In this document: piece after piece, positions 53,693-63,223 of the stretch | How positions within the stretch are numbered: position 1 is the first letter of the stretch | Layout of the letters: every line of letters starts with the position of its first letter | Program-made: the position numbers and the translations under genes | Notes under the pieces: model-generated | Database searches by the model: none | What the model saw: only the letters and a program-made list of their open reading frames with translations | What the model was told of the DNA's origin: nothing | DNA from: Salinibacterium sp. M195 | GTDB lineage: Bacteria; Actinomycetota; Actinomycetes; Actinomycetales; Microbacteriaceae | Assembly: GCF_019443965.1 (NCBI RefSeq) | Contig: NZ_CP040814.1 | Span: 806,001-870,000 of the forward strand | Reading direction: 5' to 3' | DNA: 64,000 bases

Positions 53693-54406
53693 CTAGCCCA
53701 TCGTGTTGACGATGAGACCGATGTGGGTGAAGAAGTTGAGAGCGCCGAAGAGCAAGAACGCGACTCCGCCGAGAGCGAGCGCGACGCCGGTGACCCACTG
53801 AATCTTCGTTGGCGTGCTGCGCACGATGAAGCTGCGAGCGGCGAACGGGAAGAGCAGTGCACCGACTCCGACGAGGGCGAAGAGCCCAGACATGAAGATG
53901 ATTTCGACATAGGGCCACTTCGAGAAGTAGCCAGAGATCGGTTCTTCTGGCGGCGCGACGAAGAGCTGGAAAATTACTCCGGCGAACGCGATCGCAATGA
54001 GCGCTAGTCCGAGGCCGAAGATGAGAACGCCGAGGGGTTCGGCCGTTCGAGCAACCGCGCGCGCGGCATCCTTGGACTCTTCGAGCACTGACGCTCGACG
54101 CCAGAGCACGAAGCTCGCTGCGAGCAGCAGAACACCGAATGCGAGACTCGGCTCACCGAAGATGATGTTGTCAAAGGGGAAATAAGTGGCGAATGGCCAC
54201 GTCAGGGTCATGTGTGTGCCCGTAATCGTGAGGATCAGGCCCAGTACGCCGAAGTTCATGGCGTGGCCACGGAAGTCGGTGTCGTCACCCGCCATCAACT
54301 TTCGGGCGAACAACACGAGGCTAAGCAAGCCGGCGCCAGCGGCGAGCGACATGATCGTGTTGTAGGTGGGCATCTGGGTCCAGTCGATGATCAATCCTTG
54401 TTCCAT
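53693..54406 (-). CDS. DUF981-family membrane protein
   Basis: A 237-residue protein with about seven hydrophobic helices. MPTYNTIMSLAAGAGLLSL, GHAMNFGVLGLILTITGTHMTLTWPF and EPSLAFGVLLLAASFVLW match the family known as DUF981, whose function is unknown. The start at ATG 54406 is chosen because the conserved part begins shortly after; an ATG at 54493 would add 29 basic residues. It is divergent from the sugar ABC operon. Confidence 0.75.
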   Translation of the reverse strand: MEQGLIIDWTQMPTYNTIMSLAAGAGLLSLVLFARKLMAGDDTDFRGHAMNFGVLGLILTITGTHMTLTWPFATYFPFDNIIFGEPSLAFGVLLLAASFVLWRRASVLEESKDAARAVARTAEPLGVLIFGLGLALIAIAFAGVIFQLFVAPPEEPISGYFSKWPYVEIIFMSGLFALVGVGALLFPFAARSFIVRSTPTKIQWVTGVALALGGVAFLLFGALNFFTHIGLIVNTMG

Positions 54407-54520
54407 GAGTCCAGTGAACACCGCAAAAGTGGGCCATTCAAATTTGCGCAAAACGCGCGCACGTGGCGCACGATTGTGCGCGCTATGTCTCATTCGGGTT
54501 TCGGTAGACAGATCGGTAGC

Positions 54521-54532
54521 GTAAGCGCTTGC
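54521..54532. promoter_or_regulatory. LacI-type operator upstream of sugar ABC operon
   Basis: GTAAGCGCTTGC contains the perfect core AAGCGCTT (54523-54530), the usual LacI/GalR half-site pair. It lies 137 bases before the binding-protein start, in the divergent region. No LacI gene is seen in the window, so the regulator is encoded elsewhere. Confidence 0.6.
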
Positions 54533-54668
54533 ACAAATCTCTCACCGTGGCCTAGCGTGAGTTATGAACACGCTCTCTTGAGCTGCTATCAGTGAGTGGG
54601 TTCAGAGCTGCAGTTGTTCCCCCGCACGCTGCTCGGCCTGCGGGCAAACCTCGACGAGGAGGATTTGT

Positions 54669-55997
54669 ATGATTTCCCACCACTTTCGACGGGCACTTCT
54701 GCCCATCGCCACTCTTGGCGTCGCAACGATGGTTTTGAGCGGGTGCGCGTCAGGATCCGGCGCCGATGGCCCCGGTGACGCGGGTGACGCTGATGGCGTA
54801 GTAACGATCTACGGCACGATTGCCGACACCGAGGCCGAATTGCTCGAAGAGTCATGGGCTGACTGGGAAGAGGCCAATGGCATCGACATCCAGTACGAAT
54901 CGAGCAAAGAGTTCGAAGCTCAAATCAGCATCCGGGCACAGGGCGGCAATGCTCCTGACATCGCAATCTTCCCGCAGCCTGGCCTGATCGCAGACCTCGC
55001 ATCCCGCGGATATATTCAGCCAGCCCCCGAGGGTGTGCAAGCGAACGTGGATGAGTTCTGGTCAGAGGACTGGGCTGGCTACGGCACGACCGACGGCGTT
55101 CTCTACGGCGCTCCGCTGATGGCCAGCTTGAAGGGTTTCGTTTGGTACTCGCCGGCGCAATTCGCCGAATGGGGCGTTGAGGTCCCCGAAACGTGGGACG
55201 AAATGCTCACGCTCACCCAGACGATCGCCGACACCTCCGGAACCGCGCCTTGGTGTGCCGGATTCGGTTCGGATGCCGCAACAGGATGGCCAGGAACAGA
55301 CTGGATTGAAGACCTCGTGCTCCGCGAAGCCGGTCCGGAGACTTACGACAAGTGGGTGTCCCACGAGATTCCCTTTAGCGACCCCGCGATCGTCGCGGCC
55401 TTCGATTCTGTCGGTGAGATCCTCCTCAACCCAGAGTTCGTCAATGCAGGATTCGGTGATGTGAAGTCAATCAACAGCACTCCGTTTGGCGATGCGGCTC
55501 GTGCCCTCGGCGACGGAAGCTGTGCACTCCACCACCAGGCATCATTCTTCGACGGGTTCATTCAAGACCCCAAGAACGGTAATGCCACGGTCGGCCCAGA
55601 CGCTGACATTTGGGCCTTCGTGACTCCATCTGCTGAAGCTGGCGGAAACGCTGTCACCGGTGGTGGCGAAATCGTCGGGGCCTTCTCGAACGACGAAGAC
55701 ACGATCGCCGTGCAGGAGTACCTGTCGAGCTCCGATTGGGCGAATACCCGGGTCAAGTTGGGCGGCGTCCTGAGTGCAAACAGCGGCCTCGATCCTGCAA
55801 ACGCGAGCAGCCCCATCCTGCAGGAGGCCATCACGATTCTGCAGGACCCAGACACGACGTTCCGCTTTGACGCCTCCGACCTCATGCCGGGTGTTGTTGG
55901 TGCCGGATCGTTCTGGACCGGAATGGTCGACTGGATCAACGGCAAGTCAACCGAAGACGTGCTTTCAACTATCGACGCGTCCTGGCCGTCTGAGTAG
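54669..55997 (+). CDS. Alpha-glucoside-type ABC binding lipoprotein
   Basis: Extracellular solute-binding protein family 1, 442 residues. The lipobox VLSGC places Cys26 as the lipidated residue. VTIYGTIADTEAEL starts the fold, and GAPLMASLKGFVWYSPAQFAEWGVEVPETWDEML is the typical ligand-cleft segment of maltose/alpha-glucoside binders related to AglE. GAGGAGGA precedes ATG 54669. The protein feeds the two permeases downstream. The exact sugar is inferred from similarity only. Confidence 0.88.
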   Translation: MISHHFRRALLPIATLGVATMVLSGCASGSGADGPGDAGDADGVVTIYGTIADTEAELLEESWADWEEANGIDIQYESSKEFEAQISIRAQGGNAPDIAIFPQPGLIADLASRGYIQPAPEGVQANVDEFWSEDWAGYGTTDGVLYGAPLMASLKGFVWYSPAQFAEWGVEVPETWDEMLTLTQTIADTSGTAPWCAGFGSDAATGWPGTDWIEDLVLREAGPETYDKWVSHEIPFSDPAIVAAFDSVGEILLNPEFVNAGFGDVKSINSTPFGDAARALGDGSCALHHQASFFDGFIQDPKNGNATVGPDADIWAFVTPSAEAGGNAVTGGGEIVGAFSNDEDTIAVQEYLSSSDWANTRVKLGGVLSANSGLDPANASSPILQEAITILQDPDTTFRFDASDLMPGVVGAGSFWTGMVDWINGKSTEDVLSTIDASWPSE

Positions 55998-56009
55998 CAC
56001 CGTCTCACG

Positions 56010-56051
56010 ATGAGCGTGGGCGGGAACATGTCGCTTCCCGCCCACGCTCAT
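56010..56051 (+). terminator. Long hairpin between binding-protein and permease genes
   Basis: Seventeen perfect pairs (56010-56026 with 56035-56051) enclose an eight-base loop, followed by TTCTT. Thirteen bases after the binding-protein stop, it probably ends most transcripts and lets few read into the permeases. Confidence 0.85.
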
Positions 56052-56142
56052 TTCTTCCGCTCGCTCCGACTCCTCGGTAGAGTCGAAATAGCAGCAATGC
56101 CAGTGAAGTGAAGAGTCCAGTGATGCACTCGAAAGGTCGCTA

Positions 56143-57276
56143 ATGTCAGCTTTTCTCGCGTGGATTTCCACGCTTCCCGCGCTCGCTCAAATTCCGCTTG
56201 TGCTTTTAGCGTTCTTCGCGGTGATCGCCTTACTGATCTTCTTCATCGAGATCGCCCCGCGCAGTGGCCGCAAGTACACGATCATCCGCGCTGCGGCGTG
56301 TGTGCTCATTCCGGCGCTCATCTTCTGGGCGCTGGGTTCGGTGTACTGGGCAGCCGGTGCAGCAGCCGTTTTCGGTGGGCTCTTCTTCCTTCTCGACTAC
56401 CGCTCTAAGCAGGGCGCTGGCTATCTCTTCCAGCTCGTCGGCTTCATGAGCCCGGCAATCTTTCTTCTTGCCATCGGCCTCATCTACCCGACGATCCAAA
56501 CCACGATTCAAGCCTTCATGAATAGCCGCGGAACACGTTTCGTTGGCCTTGAAAACTTCATCTGGATCTTCACTCAAGACACCGGTATTCGCACCGTTCT
56601 CAACACCTTCGTCTGGGTACTGATTGTTCCGACGGTATCCACAATCTTCGGTCTCGCCTATGCCGTCTTCATCGACAAATCGCGCGGCGAGAAGATCTTC
56701 AAAGTGCTCGTTTTCATGCCGATGGCTATCTCCTTCGTCGGCGCGAGCATCATTTGGCGCTTCGTTTATGCCGTGCGCCCCGCAGATCAAGAGCAAATCG
56801 GTTTACTCAACCAGATTGTGGTCTGGATGGGAGGGCAACCGGTCGACTGGATCTCGAACTCGCCCTGGAACACGTTCTTCCTGATTGTTGTGCTGATCTG
56901 GATTCAGACCGGTTTCGCCATGGTGATTCTCTCCGCGGCGATCAAGGGCGTTCCCGCCGAGCAGCTTGAGGCTGCGGAGCTCGACGGAACCAACGCTTGG
57001 CAGCGCTTTACCAATGTCACCGTTCCGGGCATCCGCAGCGCCCTTGTCGTTGTGCTCACCACAATCTCGATTGCCTCCCTGAAGGTCTTCGATATTGTGC
57101 GCACCATGACCGCCGGCGCCAACGAAACCAGCGTCATTGCCAACGAGATGTACTCGCAGTGGCAAGGCTTTGAGGTCGGCAGGTCAGCCGCGTTCGCGGT
57201 CGTGCTGTTCGTGATGGTGCTGCCGATTGTTGTGTACAACGCGAGACAGATTGCTAAGCAGAGGGAGATCCGATGA
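56143..57276 (+). CDS. Sugar ABC permease, MalF/AglF type
   Basis: A 377-residue permease with about eight hydrophobic helices. An unusual N-terminal region (three helices before residue 100) precedes the standard six-helix core. The EAA loop EAAELDGTNAWQRFTNVTVPGI contacts the ATPase. The paired MalG-type gene follows by ATGA overlap. It resembles AglF of alpha-glucoside transporters. No ATPase gene is adjacent, so a shared MsmK/MalK-like ATPase is expected. Confidence 0.88.
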   Translation: MSAFLAWISTLPALAQIPLVLLAFFAVIALLIFFIEIAPRSGRKYTIIRAAACVLIPALIFWALGSVYWAAGAAAVFGGLFFLLDYRSKQGAGYLFQLVGFMSPAIFLLAIGLIYPTIQTTIQAFMNSRGTRFVGLENFIWIFTQDTGIRTVLNTFVWVLIVPTVSTIFGLAYAVFIDKSRGEKIFKVLVFMPMAISFVGASIIWRFVYAVRPADQEQIGLLNQIVVWMGGQPVDWISNSPWNTFFLIVVLIWIQTGFAMVILSAAIKGVPAEQLEAAELDGTNAWQRFTNVTVPGIRSALVVVLTTISIASLKVFDIVRTMTAGANETSVIANEMYSQWQGFEVGRSAAFAVVLFVMVLPIVVYNARQIAKQREIR

Positions 57277-58241
57277 CCGCGACAGTGCCCGCGAAGCTTC
57301 CACTCGACAAGAAGACTAAGAAGCAACTGGCTCGGGGCGAAAAGCAGTCATCCGCCACGCGCACCAAAAAGCGCCTGACGAGCCGCGGCGCCACGATCGC
57401 CGCACTGGTAATCGCGGTGTTGTGGACGACCCCGACCTTCGGGCTCTTCGTCTCATCGCTTCGCCCGCCCGAAGAAATTCTTCGCAACGGCTGGTGGACG
57501 ATCTTCCAAAACCCTGGCTTCACGCTCAACAACTACACCGAGGTGCTGGCGGCCGGAAACAGCACGCTCAACCTTGCTGGCGCCTTCATCAACTCGATCG
57601 CCATCACACTGCCGGCCACGATCTTCCCGCTGGTGATTGCGAGCCTCGCGGCATATGCGTTTGCGTGGATCAAATTCCCCGGCCGCAACTGGATCTTTAT
57701 CGGCGTCTTTGCTCTGCAGATCGTTCCGCTGCAGATGGCACTCGTTCCGCTGCTAAGCCTGTTCTCTCGCGGGCTGTCGATCGGTGACATCGAAATCTTC
57801 TCGAGCCTCAACGCCTCCAACTCGTATTCGCAGGTCTGGATCGCGCACACGATCTTTGCTCTTCCGCTGGCCATTTTCTTGCTGCACAACTTCGTCTCCG
57901 AGATCCCTTCGGAGCTCATTGAAGCGGCGCGAGTAGATGGCGCTGGGCACGGCCAGGTCTTCTTCCGCATCGTGCTCCCGCTCACGATGCCAGCGATTGC
58001 CTCCTTCGCGATCTTCCAGTTTCTGTGGGTCTGGAACGACCTGCTCGTGGCGCTGGTGTTTGCCGATGGACGAGTCGCTCCGATGACGAAACTCCTGGCA
58101 GAGATCACCGGTAGCCGCGGCCAAGACTGGAACCTGCTCACCGCCGGCGCCTTCATCTCGATTCTCGTGCCGCTCATCGTGTTCTTTGCCCTGCAGCGTT
58201 ACTTCGTTCGCGGACTGCTCGCCGGCTCGACGAAGGGGTAG
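57273..58241 (+). CDS. Sugar ABC permease, MalG/AglG type
   Basis: A 322-residue permease. About 30 basic residues (Lys/Arg-rich, DKKTKKQLARGEKQ) precede the first helix. SLRPPEEILRNGWWTIF is the usual MalG-type periplasmic segment, and EAARVDGAGHGQVFFRIVLPLTMP is the coupling loop. Six helices. It completes the operon with the binding protein and the MalF-type permease; no glycosidase gene follows. Confidence 0.88.
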   Translation: MTATVPAKLPLDKKTKKQLARGEKQSSATRTKKRLTSRGATIAALVIAVLWTTPTFGLFVSSLRPPEEILRNGWWTIFQNPGFTLNNYTEVLAAGNSTLNLAGAFINSIAITLPATIFPLVIASLAAYAFAWIKFPGRNWIFIGVFALQIVPLQMALVPLLSLFSRGLSIGDIEIFSSLNASNSYSQVWIAHTIFALPLAIFLLHNFVSEIPSELIEAARVDGAGHGQVFFRIVLPLTMPAIASFAIFQFLWVWNDLLVALVFADGRVAPMTKLLAEITGSRGQDWNLLTAGAFISILVPLIVFFALQRYFVRGLLAGSTKG

Positions 58242-58302
58242 GGCCCAGAGCTGCGGAGCCCGGCAGCGCGAAGGTGCGCGGGCTTCGCGCAGTGGGTGCG
58301 CG

Positions 58303-59181
58303 CTAGCCGCCGACCACGAGGAGGACGCTTGCGATGATGCCCAACGCAATGCCCAGATATTGCACCGGGGCGATTCGCTCACGCAACACAATTGCCGCGA
58401 GCAGCACAGTGCCAGCCGGGTAGAGCGCGGTCAGCACGGCAATGACCGAGAGGTCGCCGATGCGAACCCCCGTGATGATCGCCATATTGGCGATCACGTC
58501 GAGGGTGCCGCCGATCATGGCGAAGTACAGTCCGCGACGCCAAAGGGGCGAGCGGGCGGGGGCTGGCGCTCCGGCTCGTTTGCGCTTGGCCAATGCCGCC
58601 AGAACAAAGAACAGCGTGAACATGAGCAGTGCATTGACGACGCGGTTGCCGACAACGGGGATGATGCCGGAGTCGTCGGGGGCGGCATCCAGAATCACAA
58701 AGAACAGTCCGATCGCGCTGCCCGCACCAACCGCCATGAGCAGTGCCTTGGCACTCGGTCGCACGGCACCCTTTTCGGGAACGAATCCGACGAGCACCAC
58801 AGCGATGAGCGCGATCGGGATCGCGACGAACCCAAACGCCCCGAGAGATTCTCCGCGCAGCAAGCCGACCGTCACGGGAACAATTGCCGACATGACGGCG
58901 GTCACGGGCGACAAGATGCTCATCGGCCCGATCGCGAGGCAGGCGTAGAGCAGGCCGATTGCGACCGCGCTATTGACGCCAGCGATCGCGCCGTAAAGAA
59001 CAGCCTCGGTTGACCATACGTTCGAGACAAACGGGAAGATCAGCAGCAGCGCAGCGAGGCCAGCAACGGCACCGACGGCGGTCGCCAAAATGGGGCTAAT
59101 TCGCTTGGCTGCGATTCCGCCAAAGAAGTCTGCGGCACCGAACGTGAGCGCGCTAGAAAGCCCGAGAAATACGGTGAACAT
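58303..59181 (-). CDS. EamA-family (DMT) membrane exporter
   Basis: A 292-residue ten-helix protein with two EamA repeats. [18 protein letters not shown] starts it; [24 protein letters not shown] and the second-repeat [24 protein letters not shown] are typical. It lacks sequence likeness to the first EamA protein here beyond the fold. Substrate unknown. It is divergent from recQ and converges with the ABC permease operon. Confidence 0.86.
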   Translation of the reverse strand: MFTVFLGLSSALTFGAADFFGGIAAKRISPILATAVGAVAGLAALLLIFPFVSNVWSTEAVLYGAIAGVNSAVAIGLLYACLAIGPMSILSPVTAVMSAIVPVTVGLLRGESLGAFGFVAIPIALIAVVLVGFVPEKGAVRPSAKALLMAVGAGSAIGLFFVILDAAPDDSGIIPVVGNRVVNALLMFTLFFVLAALAKRKRAGAPAPARSPLWRRGLYFAMIGGTLDVIANMAIITGVRIGDLSVIAVLTALYPAGTVLLAAIVLRERIAPVQYLGIALGIIASVLLVVGG

Positions 59182-59243
59182 GGTGCCTGTCGCTATGGGG
59201 ACGAATCATGCCAATGGTAGTGGCTGCGCCTAGACTTCTCGGC

Positions 59244-61316
59244 ATGGTGTCTGCCCAGTCTGTTCTTGAGTCCACGTTCGGTTACGACTCGTTCCGGGGG
59301 CAGCAGGGCGAAATCATCGACACCATCGTCGGCGGCGGAGATGCACTCGTGCTCATGCCTACTGGTGGCGGCAAGTCGCTGTGTTATCAAATTCCTGCGC
59401 TTGTTCGTGAGGGCACCGGTGTTGTTATTTCGCCGCTGATCGCCCTGATGCAAGATCAAGTGGATGCCCTGGCCGCCGTTGGCGCTCGTGCCGAGTTTCT
59501 CAACTCCACCCAGTCCGTCGACGAGCGCACTCGCGTCGAAAACGCGTACCGGGCTGGTGAGTTGGATCTGCTCTACCTCGCGCCCGAGCGCCTCCGCGTC
59601 TCCTCAACAGTCTCGCTCCTCAAACAGGGCCAGATCGGGCTCTTCGCCATCGATGAAGCGCACTGTGTTTCCCAGTGGGGCCACGACTTTCGGCCCGACT
59701 ACCTGCAGTTGGATGTGTTGCATGACCTGTGGCCGAGCGTCCCGCGTATTGCGCTGACCGCGACCGCGACTGAGGCCACTCGCAAAGAGATCGCCCAGCG
59801 ACTGAAGCTCGACGACGCTACTCAGTATGTTTCTAGTTTTGACCGGCCCAACATCCAGTACCGCATTGAATCGAAGGCGCAGCCGCTGCAGCAATTGCTG
59901 ACGCTGCTGAACACCGAACACTCGGGCGACGCCGGAATCGTTTATTGCCTGTCGCGGGCCTCGGTCGAGAAGACGGCGCAGTTCTTGGTCGAGAACGGTA
60001 TTCCCGCACTGCCGTATCACGCAGGTCTTGACTCTCGTGTGCGCGCCAGCAACCAGAGCCGCTTCTTGCGCGAAGAGGGCATGGTCATGGTCGCGACAAT
60101 CGCGTTTGGCATGGGCATCGACAAGCCCGACGTGCGTTTCGTGGCTCACCTAGACCTGCCCAAGAGTGTCGAGGGCTATTACCAAGAGACGGGGCGTGCC
60201 GGCCGTGATGGGCTGCCCGCGACCGCGTGGCTCGCCTACGGCTTGCAGGATGTCATGCAGCAGCGCCGCATGATCGATCAGTCGGGTGGCGACCTAGCTC
60301 ACCGTCGCAACCTGAGCGCGCACCTCGATGCGATGCTCGCGCTCTGCGAGACGGTTGAATGTCGTCGAGTGCAGTTGCTCGGTTACTTCGGCCAGGAATC
60401 GACGGCGTGCGGCAACTGCGACACCTGCTTGTCTCCGCCCGAGTCGTGGGATGGCACGGTTGCGGCCCAAAAGCTGATGTCCACCATTGTGCGGCTGGAG
60501 CGCGAGCGCAACCAGAAGTTTGGGGCTGGGCATCTGGTCGACATCCTCATCGGCAAGACCACCCCGCGCGTCACGCAGCAGCGTCACGACGATCTGGCCA
60601 CCTTCGGAATTGGTTCGGATGTGTCGGAGCAAGACTGGCGTTCTGTCGTGCGGCAGTTGCTGGCGCAGTCGCTGCTGACGGTGCAAGGGGAGTACGGCAC
60701 GCTCGCGATCACGCCCGAAAGTGCGTCGGTGTTGAGCGGTGGGCGCACGGTGAAGTTACGCAAGGAAGCGCCGCGCAAGGCACGCGGTTCTGGCGCTGGC
60801 GGCGGTGCGGCGAAGCGCAAGGTCATGACCGACCTGCCTGAGTCGGCCACTGACCTGTTCGAGAACCTGCGCACGTGGCGTTCGGGGATTGCGCGCGATA
60901 ACGGCGTGCCCGCCTACGTGGTGTTCGCGGATGCCACCCTGCGCGGCATTGCCGTCACCAAGCCCGAGTCATTGGCTGAGCTTTCGGAAATCAGCGGTGT
61001 CGGCGAGAAGAAGCTCGAGACCTATGGTGCCGCGGTGCTTGCGGTCGTTGCGGGGAGGGCTGTCGAAGCGACAAGCGTTACTGCGACGGATGCCGCGGCT
61101 CCCGCGTTTGCGGCACCTGCGGCTGCGTCGGCGAAGGTCGCACCCGCGCGCCAGACGCGGCCTGCCGCTTCCCGAGCTGCTTCGTCACGACCCGCTGCTT
61201 CGCGGGCTACCGCTCGTCCTTCGACAGCCCCGGCAGCGTCGGTTCCCGGCGACGAGAACGACATCCCGTTTTACTCGGACGACGACGCTCCGTACGACGG
61301 CCCACCCGAGTTTTAG
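59244..61316 (+). CDS. recQ: ATP-dependent DNA helicase RecQ
   Basis: A 3'-5' DNA helicase of recombination repair, 690 residues. Motif [21 protein letters not shown] box [49 protein letters not shown] and the zinc cysteines ([18 protein letters not shown]) are present, then winged helix and HRDC ([23 protein letters not shown]). The last 90 residues are Ala/Pro/Arg-rich and end acidic ([13 protein letters not shown]). ATG 59244 is favoured: TAGACT at 59231-59236 lies seven bases upstream, so the message is probably leaderless. Confidence 0.93.
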   Translation: MVSAQSVLESTFGYDSFRGQQGEIIDTIVGGGDALVLMPTGGGKSLCYQIPALVREGTGVVISPLIALMQDQVDALAAVGARAEFLNSTQSVDERTRVENAYRAGELDLLYLAPERLRVSSTVSLLKQGQIGLFAIDEAHCVSQWGHDFRPDYLQLDVLHDLWPSVPRIALTATATEATRKEIAQRLKLDDATQYVSSFDRPNIQYRIESKAQPLQQLLTLLNTEHSGDAGIVYCLSRASVEKTAQFLVENGIPALPYHAGLDSRVRASNQSRFLREEGMVMVATIAFGMGIDKPDVRFVAHLDLPKSVEGYYQETGRAGRDGLPATAWLAYGLQDVMQQRRMIDQSGGDLAHRRNLSAHLDAMLALCETVECRRVQLLGYFGQESTACGNCDTCLSPPESWDGTVAAQKLMSTIVRLERERNQKFGAGHLVDILIGKTTPRVTQQRHDDLATFGIGSDVSEQDWRSVVRQLLAQSLLTVQGEYGTLAITPESASVLSGGRTVKLRKEAPRKARGSGAGGGAAKRKVMTDLPESATDLFENLRTWRSGIARDNGVPAYVVFADATLRGIAVTKPESLAELSEISGVGEKKLETYGAAVLAVVAGRAVEATSVTATDAAAPAFAAPAAASAKVAPARQTRPAASRAASSRPAASRATARPSTAPAASVPGDENDIPFYSDDDAPYDGPPEF

Positions 61317-61325
61317 GTTGCGCTA

Positions 61326-61733
61326 TTAGCGAGTAAGGGCGGATTCCATCTCCTCAACAAGCCTGCTCGCGTACCTGAGTAGTTCGCTTGCCTTCGTCCC
61401 CGTGATGTGGCTGGTTCCATACGAGGTGAGAGTTTTAGTCTCTAGCAGTCGACCGAGGTCTCTCGCGGCTGTTTTCTTGTCAGGCAGCGCTTGGGCGAGG
61501 ATGGCGACGGCCTGTTTGTGATCTTGCCCATTGGGGCGGTAGCCGAGCTTCGCGCCGCAGATCGCGTCCGCGGCGGCAATGCCAGCGTTAACAGCGTTGA
61601 GCCCGGTTGTGTTGTTGGATGCCATCGGGCCCCGCGGTTCGAATCGAAGCTGTGCGGTGAGAAGGGAGTCTCGGGCGTGCTCTGCGCGCGCTCGCACTTC
61701 CCCCGCCGTCATCTGGCTAATTCTTGCGCTCAC
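61326..61733 (-). CDS. HEPN-like protein (putative toxin partner)
   Basis: A 135-residue helical protein whose core (NAGIAAADAICGAKLGYRPNGQDHKQAV, ARDLGRLLETKTLTSYG, ASELLRYASRLVEEME) resembles HEPN proteins. I cannot see the usual R-x4-6-H catalytic motif, so RNase activity is doubtful. The GTG start at 61733 overlaps the stop of the nucleotidyltransferase gene (GTGA), the typical arrangement of MNT/HEPN toxin-antitoxin pairs. Assignment is moderate. Confidence 0.55.
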   Translation of the reverse strand: MSARISQMTAGEVRARAEHARDSLLTAQLRFEPRGPMASNNTTGLNAVNAGIAAADAICGAKLGYRPNGQDHKQAVAILAQALPDKKTAARDLGRLLETKTLTSYGTSHITGTKASELLRYASRLVEEMESALTR

Positions 61734-62344
61734 TGTGCCTTTCGTATCTCCAGATTCGGCGCACCGAAGATAACCATTCCGTCTGTGTTCCAGCTCGCAA
61801 TCATGGGGTCGCGATCTTCGCGTTGTTTCTCTAACGCTGATGTTGTCAGGTCGTAAATCTGGGCGTCGTTCCCGGTCCACAACTGCACGTTGTTCCGGAG
61901 TTCGGTGACGAAGGTATCCCGATCATCAAGGCTTACGACGTCAGAAAAGATCACTAACAAATCGACATCGCTAGTCGCAGTCGAATCACCTCGTGCAACG
62001 GACCCATAGAGAGCGACGGCTGTAGCTTTCGGAGCACTCGAGCTTGCCAAGGTCCGGATCCTCTGAATCAATTCCGTTCGGGCATTCATCGCAATTTCTA
62101 TTGCTGGCCACAAGATGTGCAACCGGTTCGCGGAATACAGGGTGGCGTGAGGCGTGGGAACTGAAGAAACAAGTCCAATATCGACGAGGCGGAGCAGTGA
62201 CAATCTAATGTTCGCCGGGGTGCCGGTCCCGGCGAGGCGCGCGATCTGGCGGCCGCTGAGCGCTGAGCCGGCGCGGGCGACGACGCGCAGCGCAACCGCA
62301 TCCAAGTTGTTGAGTAGCGATGCCATCGGTGCTGACAAGTCCAT
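61730..62344 (-). CDS. MNT-family nucleotidyltransferase with winged-helix N-terminus
   Basis: The 204-residue protein starts with a winged-helix DNA-binding segment (LSGRQIARLAGTGTPANIRLSLLRL) and has a minimal nucleotidyltransferase motif, ALYGSVARGDSTATSDVDLLVIF, with the GS and two catalytic aspartates. Such proteins neutralise HEPN partners by AMP transfer or binding. It has a strong ribosome site (GGAGGAAG) before ATG 62344. Its promoter region holds inverted repeats at 62404-62447 suited to autoregulation. Role in defence or stress is an inference. Confidence 0.75.
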   Translation of the reverse strand: MDLSAPMASLLNNLDAVALRVVARAGSALSGRQIARLAGTGTPANIRLSLLRLVDIGLVSSVPTPHATLYSANRLHILWPAIEIAMNARTELIQRIRTLASSSAPKATAVALYGSVARGDSTATSDVDLLVIFSDVVSLDDRDTFVTELRNNVQLWTGNDAQIYDLTTSALEKQREDRDPMIASWNTDGMVIFGAPNLEIRKAQ

Positions 62345-62403
62345 GAGGTAGCTTCCTCCACTAAAAGTTCCGACCTGAGCGGGCCCGTACTATTGTGCCC
62401 AAT

Positions 62404-62447
62404 CTTGTACTGTAAAACAATACAGTTGCATCGTTACGCAATACAAG
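62404..62447. promoter_or_regulatory. Nested inverted repeats upstream of the MNT/HEPN-like pair
   Basis: CTTGTA (62404-62409) pairs with TACAAG (62442-62447), and within them ACTGTA (62409-62414) pairs with TACAGT (62421-62426). The area is AT-rich compared with its flanks and lies 60-100 bases upstream of the MNT start. Likely operator of the pair. The remaining 62448-62607 holds short GGCG-type repeats and no gene. Confidence 0.5.
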
Positions 62448-62607
62448 TGAGTCCCGTTGCTGGCCGATCCTTGTGCACGCGCGTCAGGGCGTCGCCTAGG
62501 CGTGGGTCCGCTAAGGCACGGCTGGCGGGCGGATGGCGTGCCAGTGGCGCGAGACTGGCGGGAGAGTGGCGTAGCCAGCATCCATTAGGTCGTGGAGTAT
62601 TGGTCAC

Positions 62608-63165
62608 ATGAACGAAACACGCATAGTCGCCCTCCGCCGAGAGCGCGGCTGGACCCAGGAAAAACTCGCCGACGAGTGTGGCGTTGGGACTCGAACCATC
62701 CAGCGGCTTGAGGCGGGAAGTGACGCGAGCCTCGAAACCCTGTCGCTCGTCGCGGACGCATTAGGGGTTCCTGTTCGAGATCTCTTCGCGACGATTGAGA
62801 GCGATGAGCTCAACGGCCGCGTTGACTCGTTCGAATCACGAGTGAGCGACCAGCAGGCCGCCCGCGATAGGTTCCGTGGGGGATGGCTGTTCCTCTTCGT
62901 CGGCGTTGGCGTGGTGGTCACGCTACTGGGCGCAACGGGTGGTCAGCTTGGCTCGGTGATCATCCCGGCCTATTGGGCTGGTGGGCTGCTCATTCTTATT
63001 GCACTCCAGCGGCTCTATCTGGATCCACACTTAGACGCTAAGTTTCCGCTCTCTCGAAGCAAGCGCGATCGTCGGCTCCAGAAGCGTCGCGAAGCCAAGC
63101 TGAGCGCTGGCCCGCAGCGTGCGGCAGAATCATCAACTAGCTCGCAACGGGGCGGGAATACCTAG
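62608..63165 (+). CDS. XRE-type regulator with membrane helices
   Basis: The first 65 residues form an XRE helix-turn-helix (IVALRRERGWTQEKLADECGVGTRTIQRLEAGSDASLETL), a linker follows, then two hydrophobic helices (about 92-113 and 118-136) and a basic tail (KRDRRLQKRREAK). Such membrane-tethered HTH proteins are found in Gram-positives, but their signals are mostly unknown. 185 residues. Its neighbours share no obvious pathway. Confidence 0.85.
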   Translation: MNETRIVALRRERGWTQEKLADECGVGTRTIQRLEAGSDASLETLSLVADALGVPVRDLFATIESDELNGRVDSFESRVSDQQAARDRFRGGWLFLFVGVGVVVTLLGATGGQLGSVIIPAYWAGGLLILIALQRLYLDPHLDAKFPLSRSKRDRRLQKRREAKLSAGPQRAAESSTSSQRGGNT

Positions 63166-63189
63166 AAAAACGCCCCTTCTGGGATGAGG

Positions 63190-63223
63190 TTAGGTATGCC
63201 ATACTTAGGCAATGCTTACCTTA
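63190..63223. promoter_or_regulatory. DtxR/IdeR iron box(es) overlapping the SIP gene start
   Basis: TTAGGTATGCCATACTTAG (63190-63208) fits the 19-base DtxR consensus and is nearly symmetrical around GTATG-C-CATAC. A second overlapping match, TTAGGCAATGCTTACCTTA, spans 63205-63223 and covers the ATG at 63212. CATACT (63200-63205) six bases before the ATG may be the -10 hexamer. Binding would block transcription when iron is ample. Confidence 0.7.
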
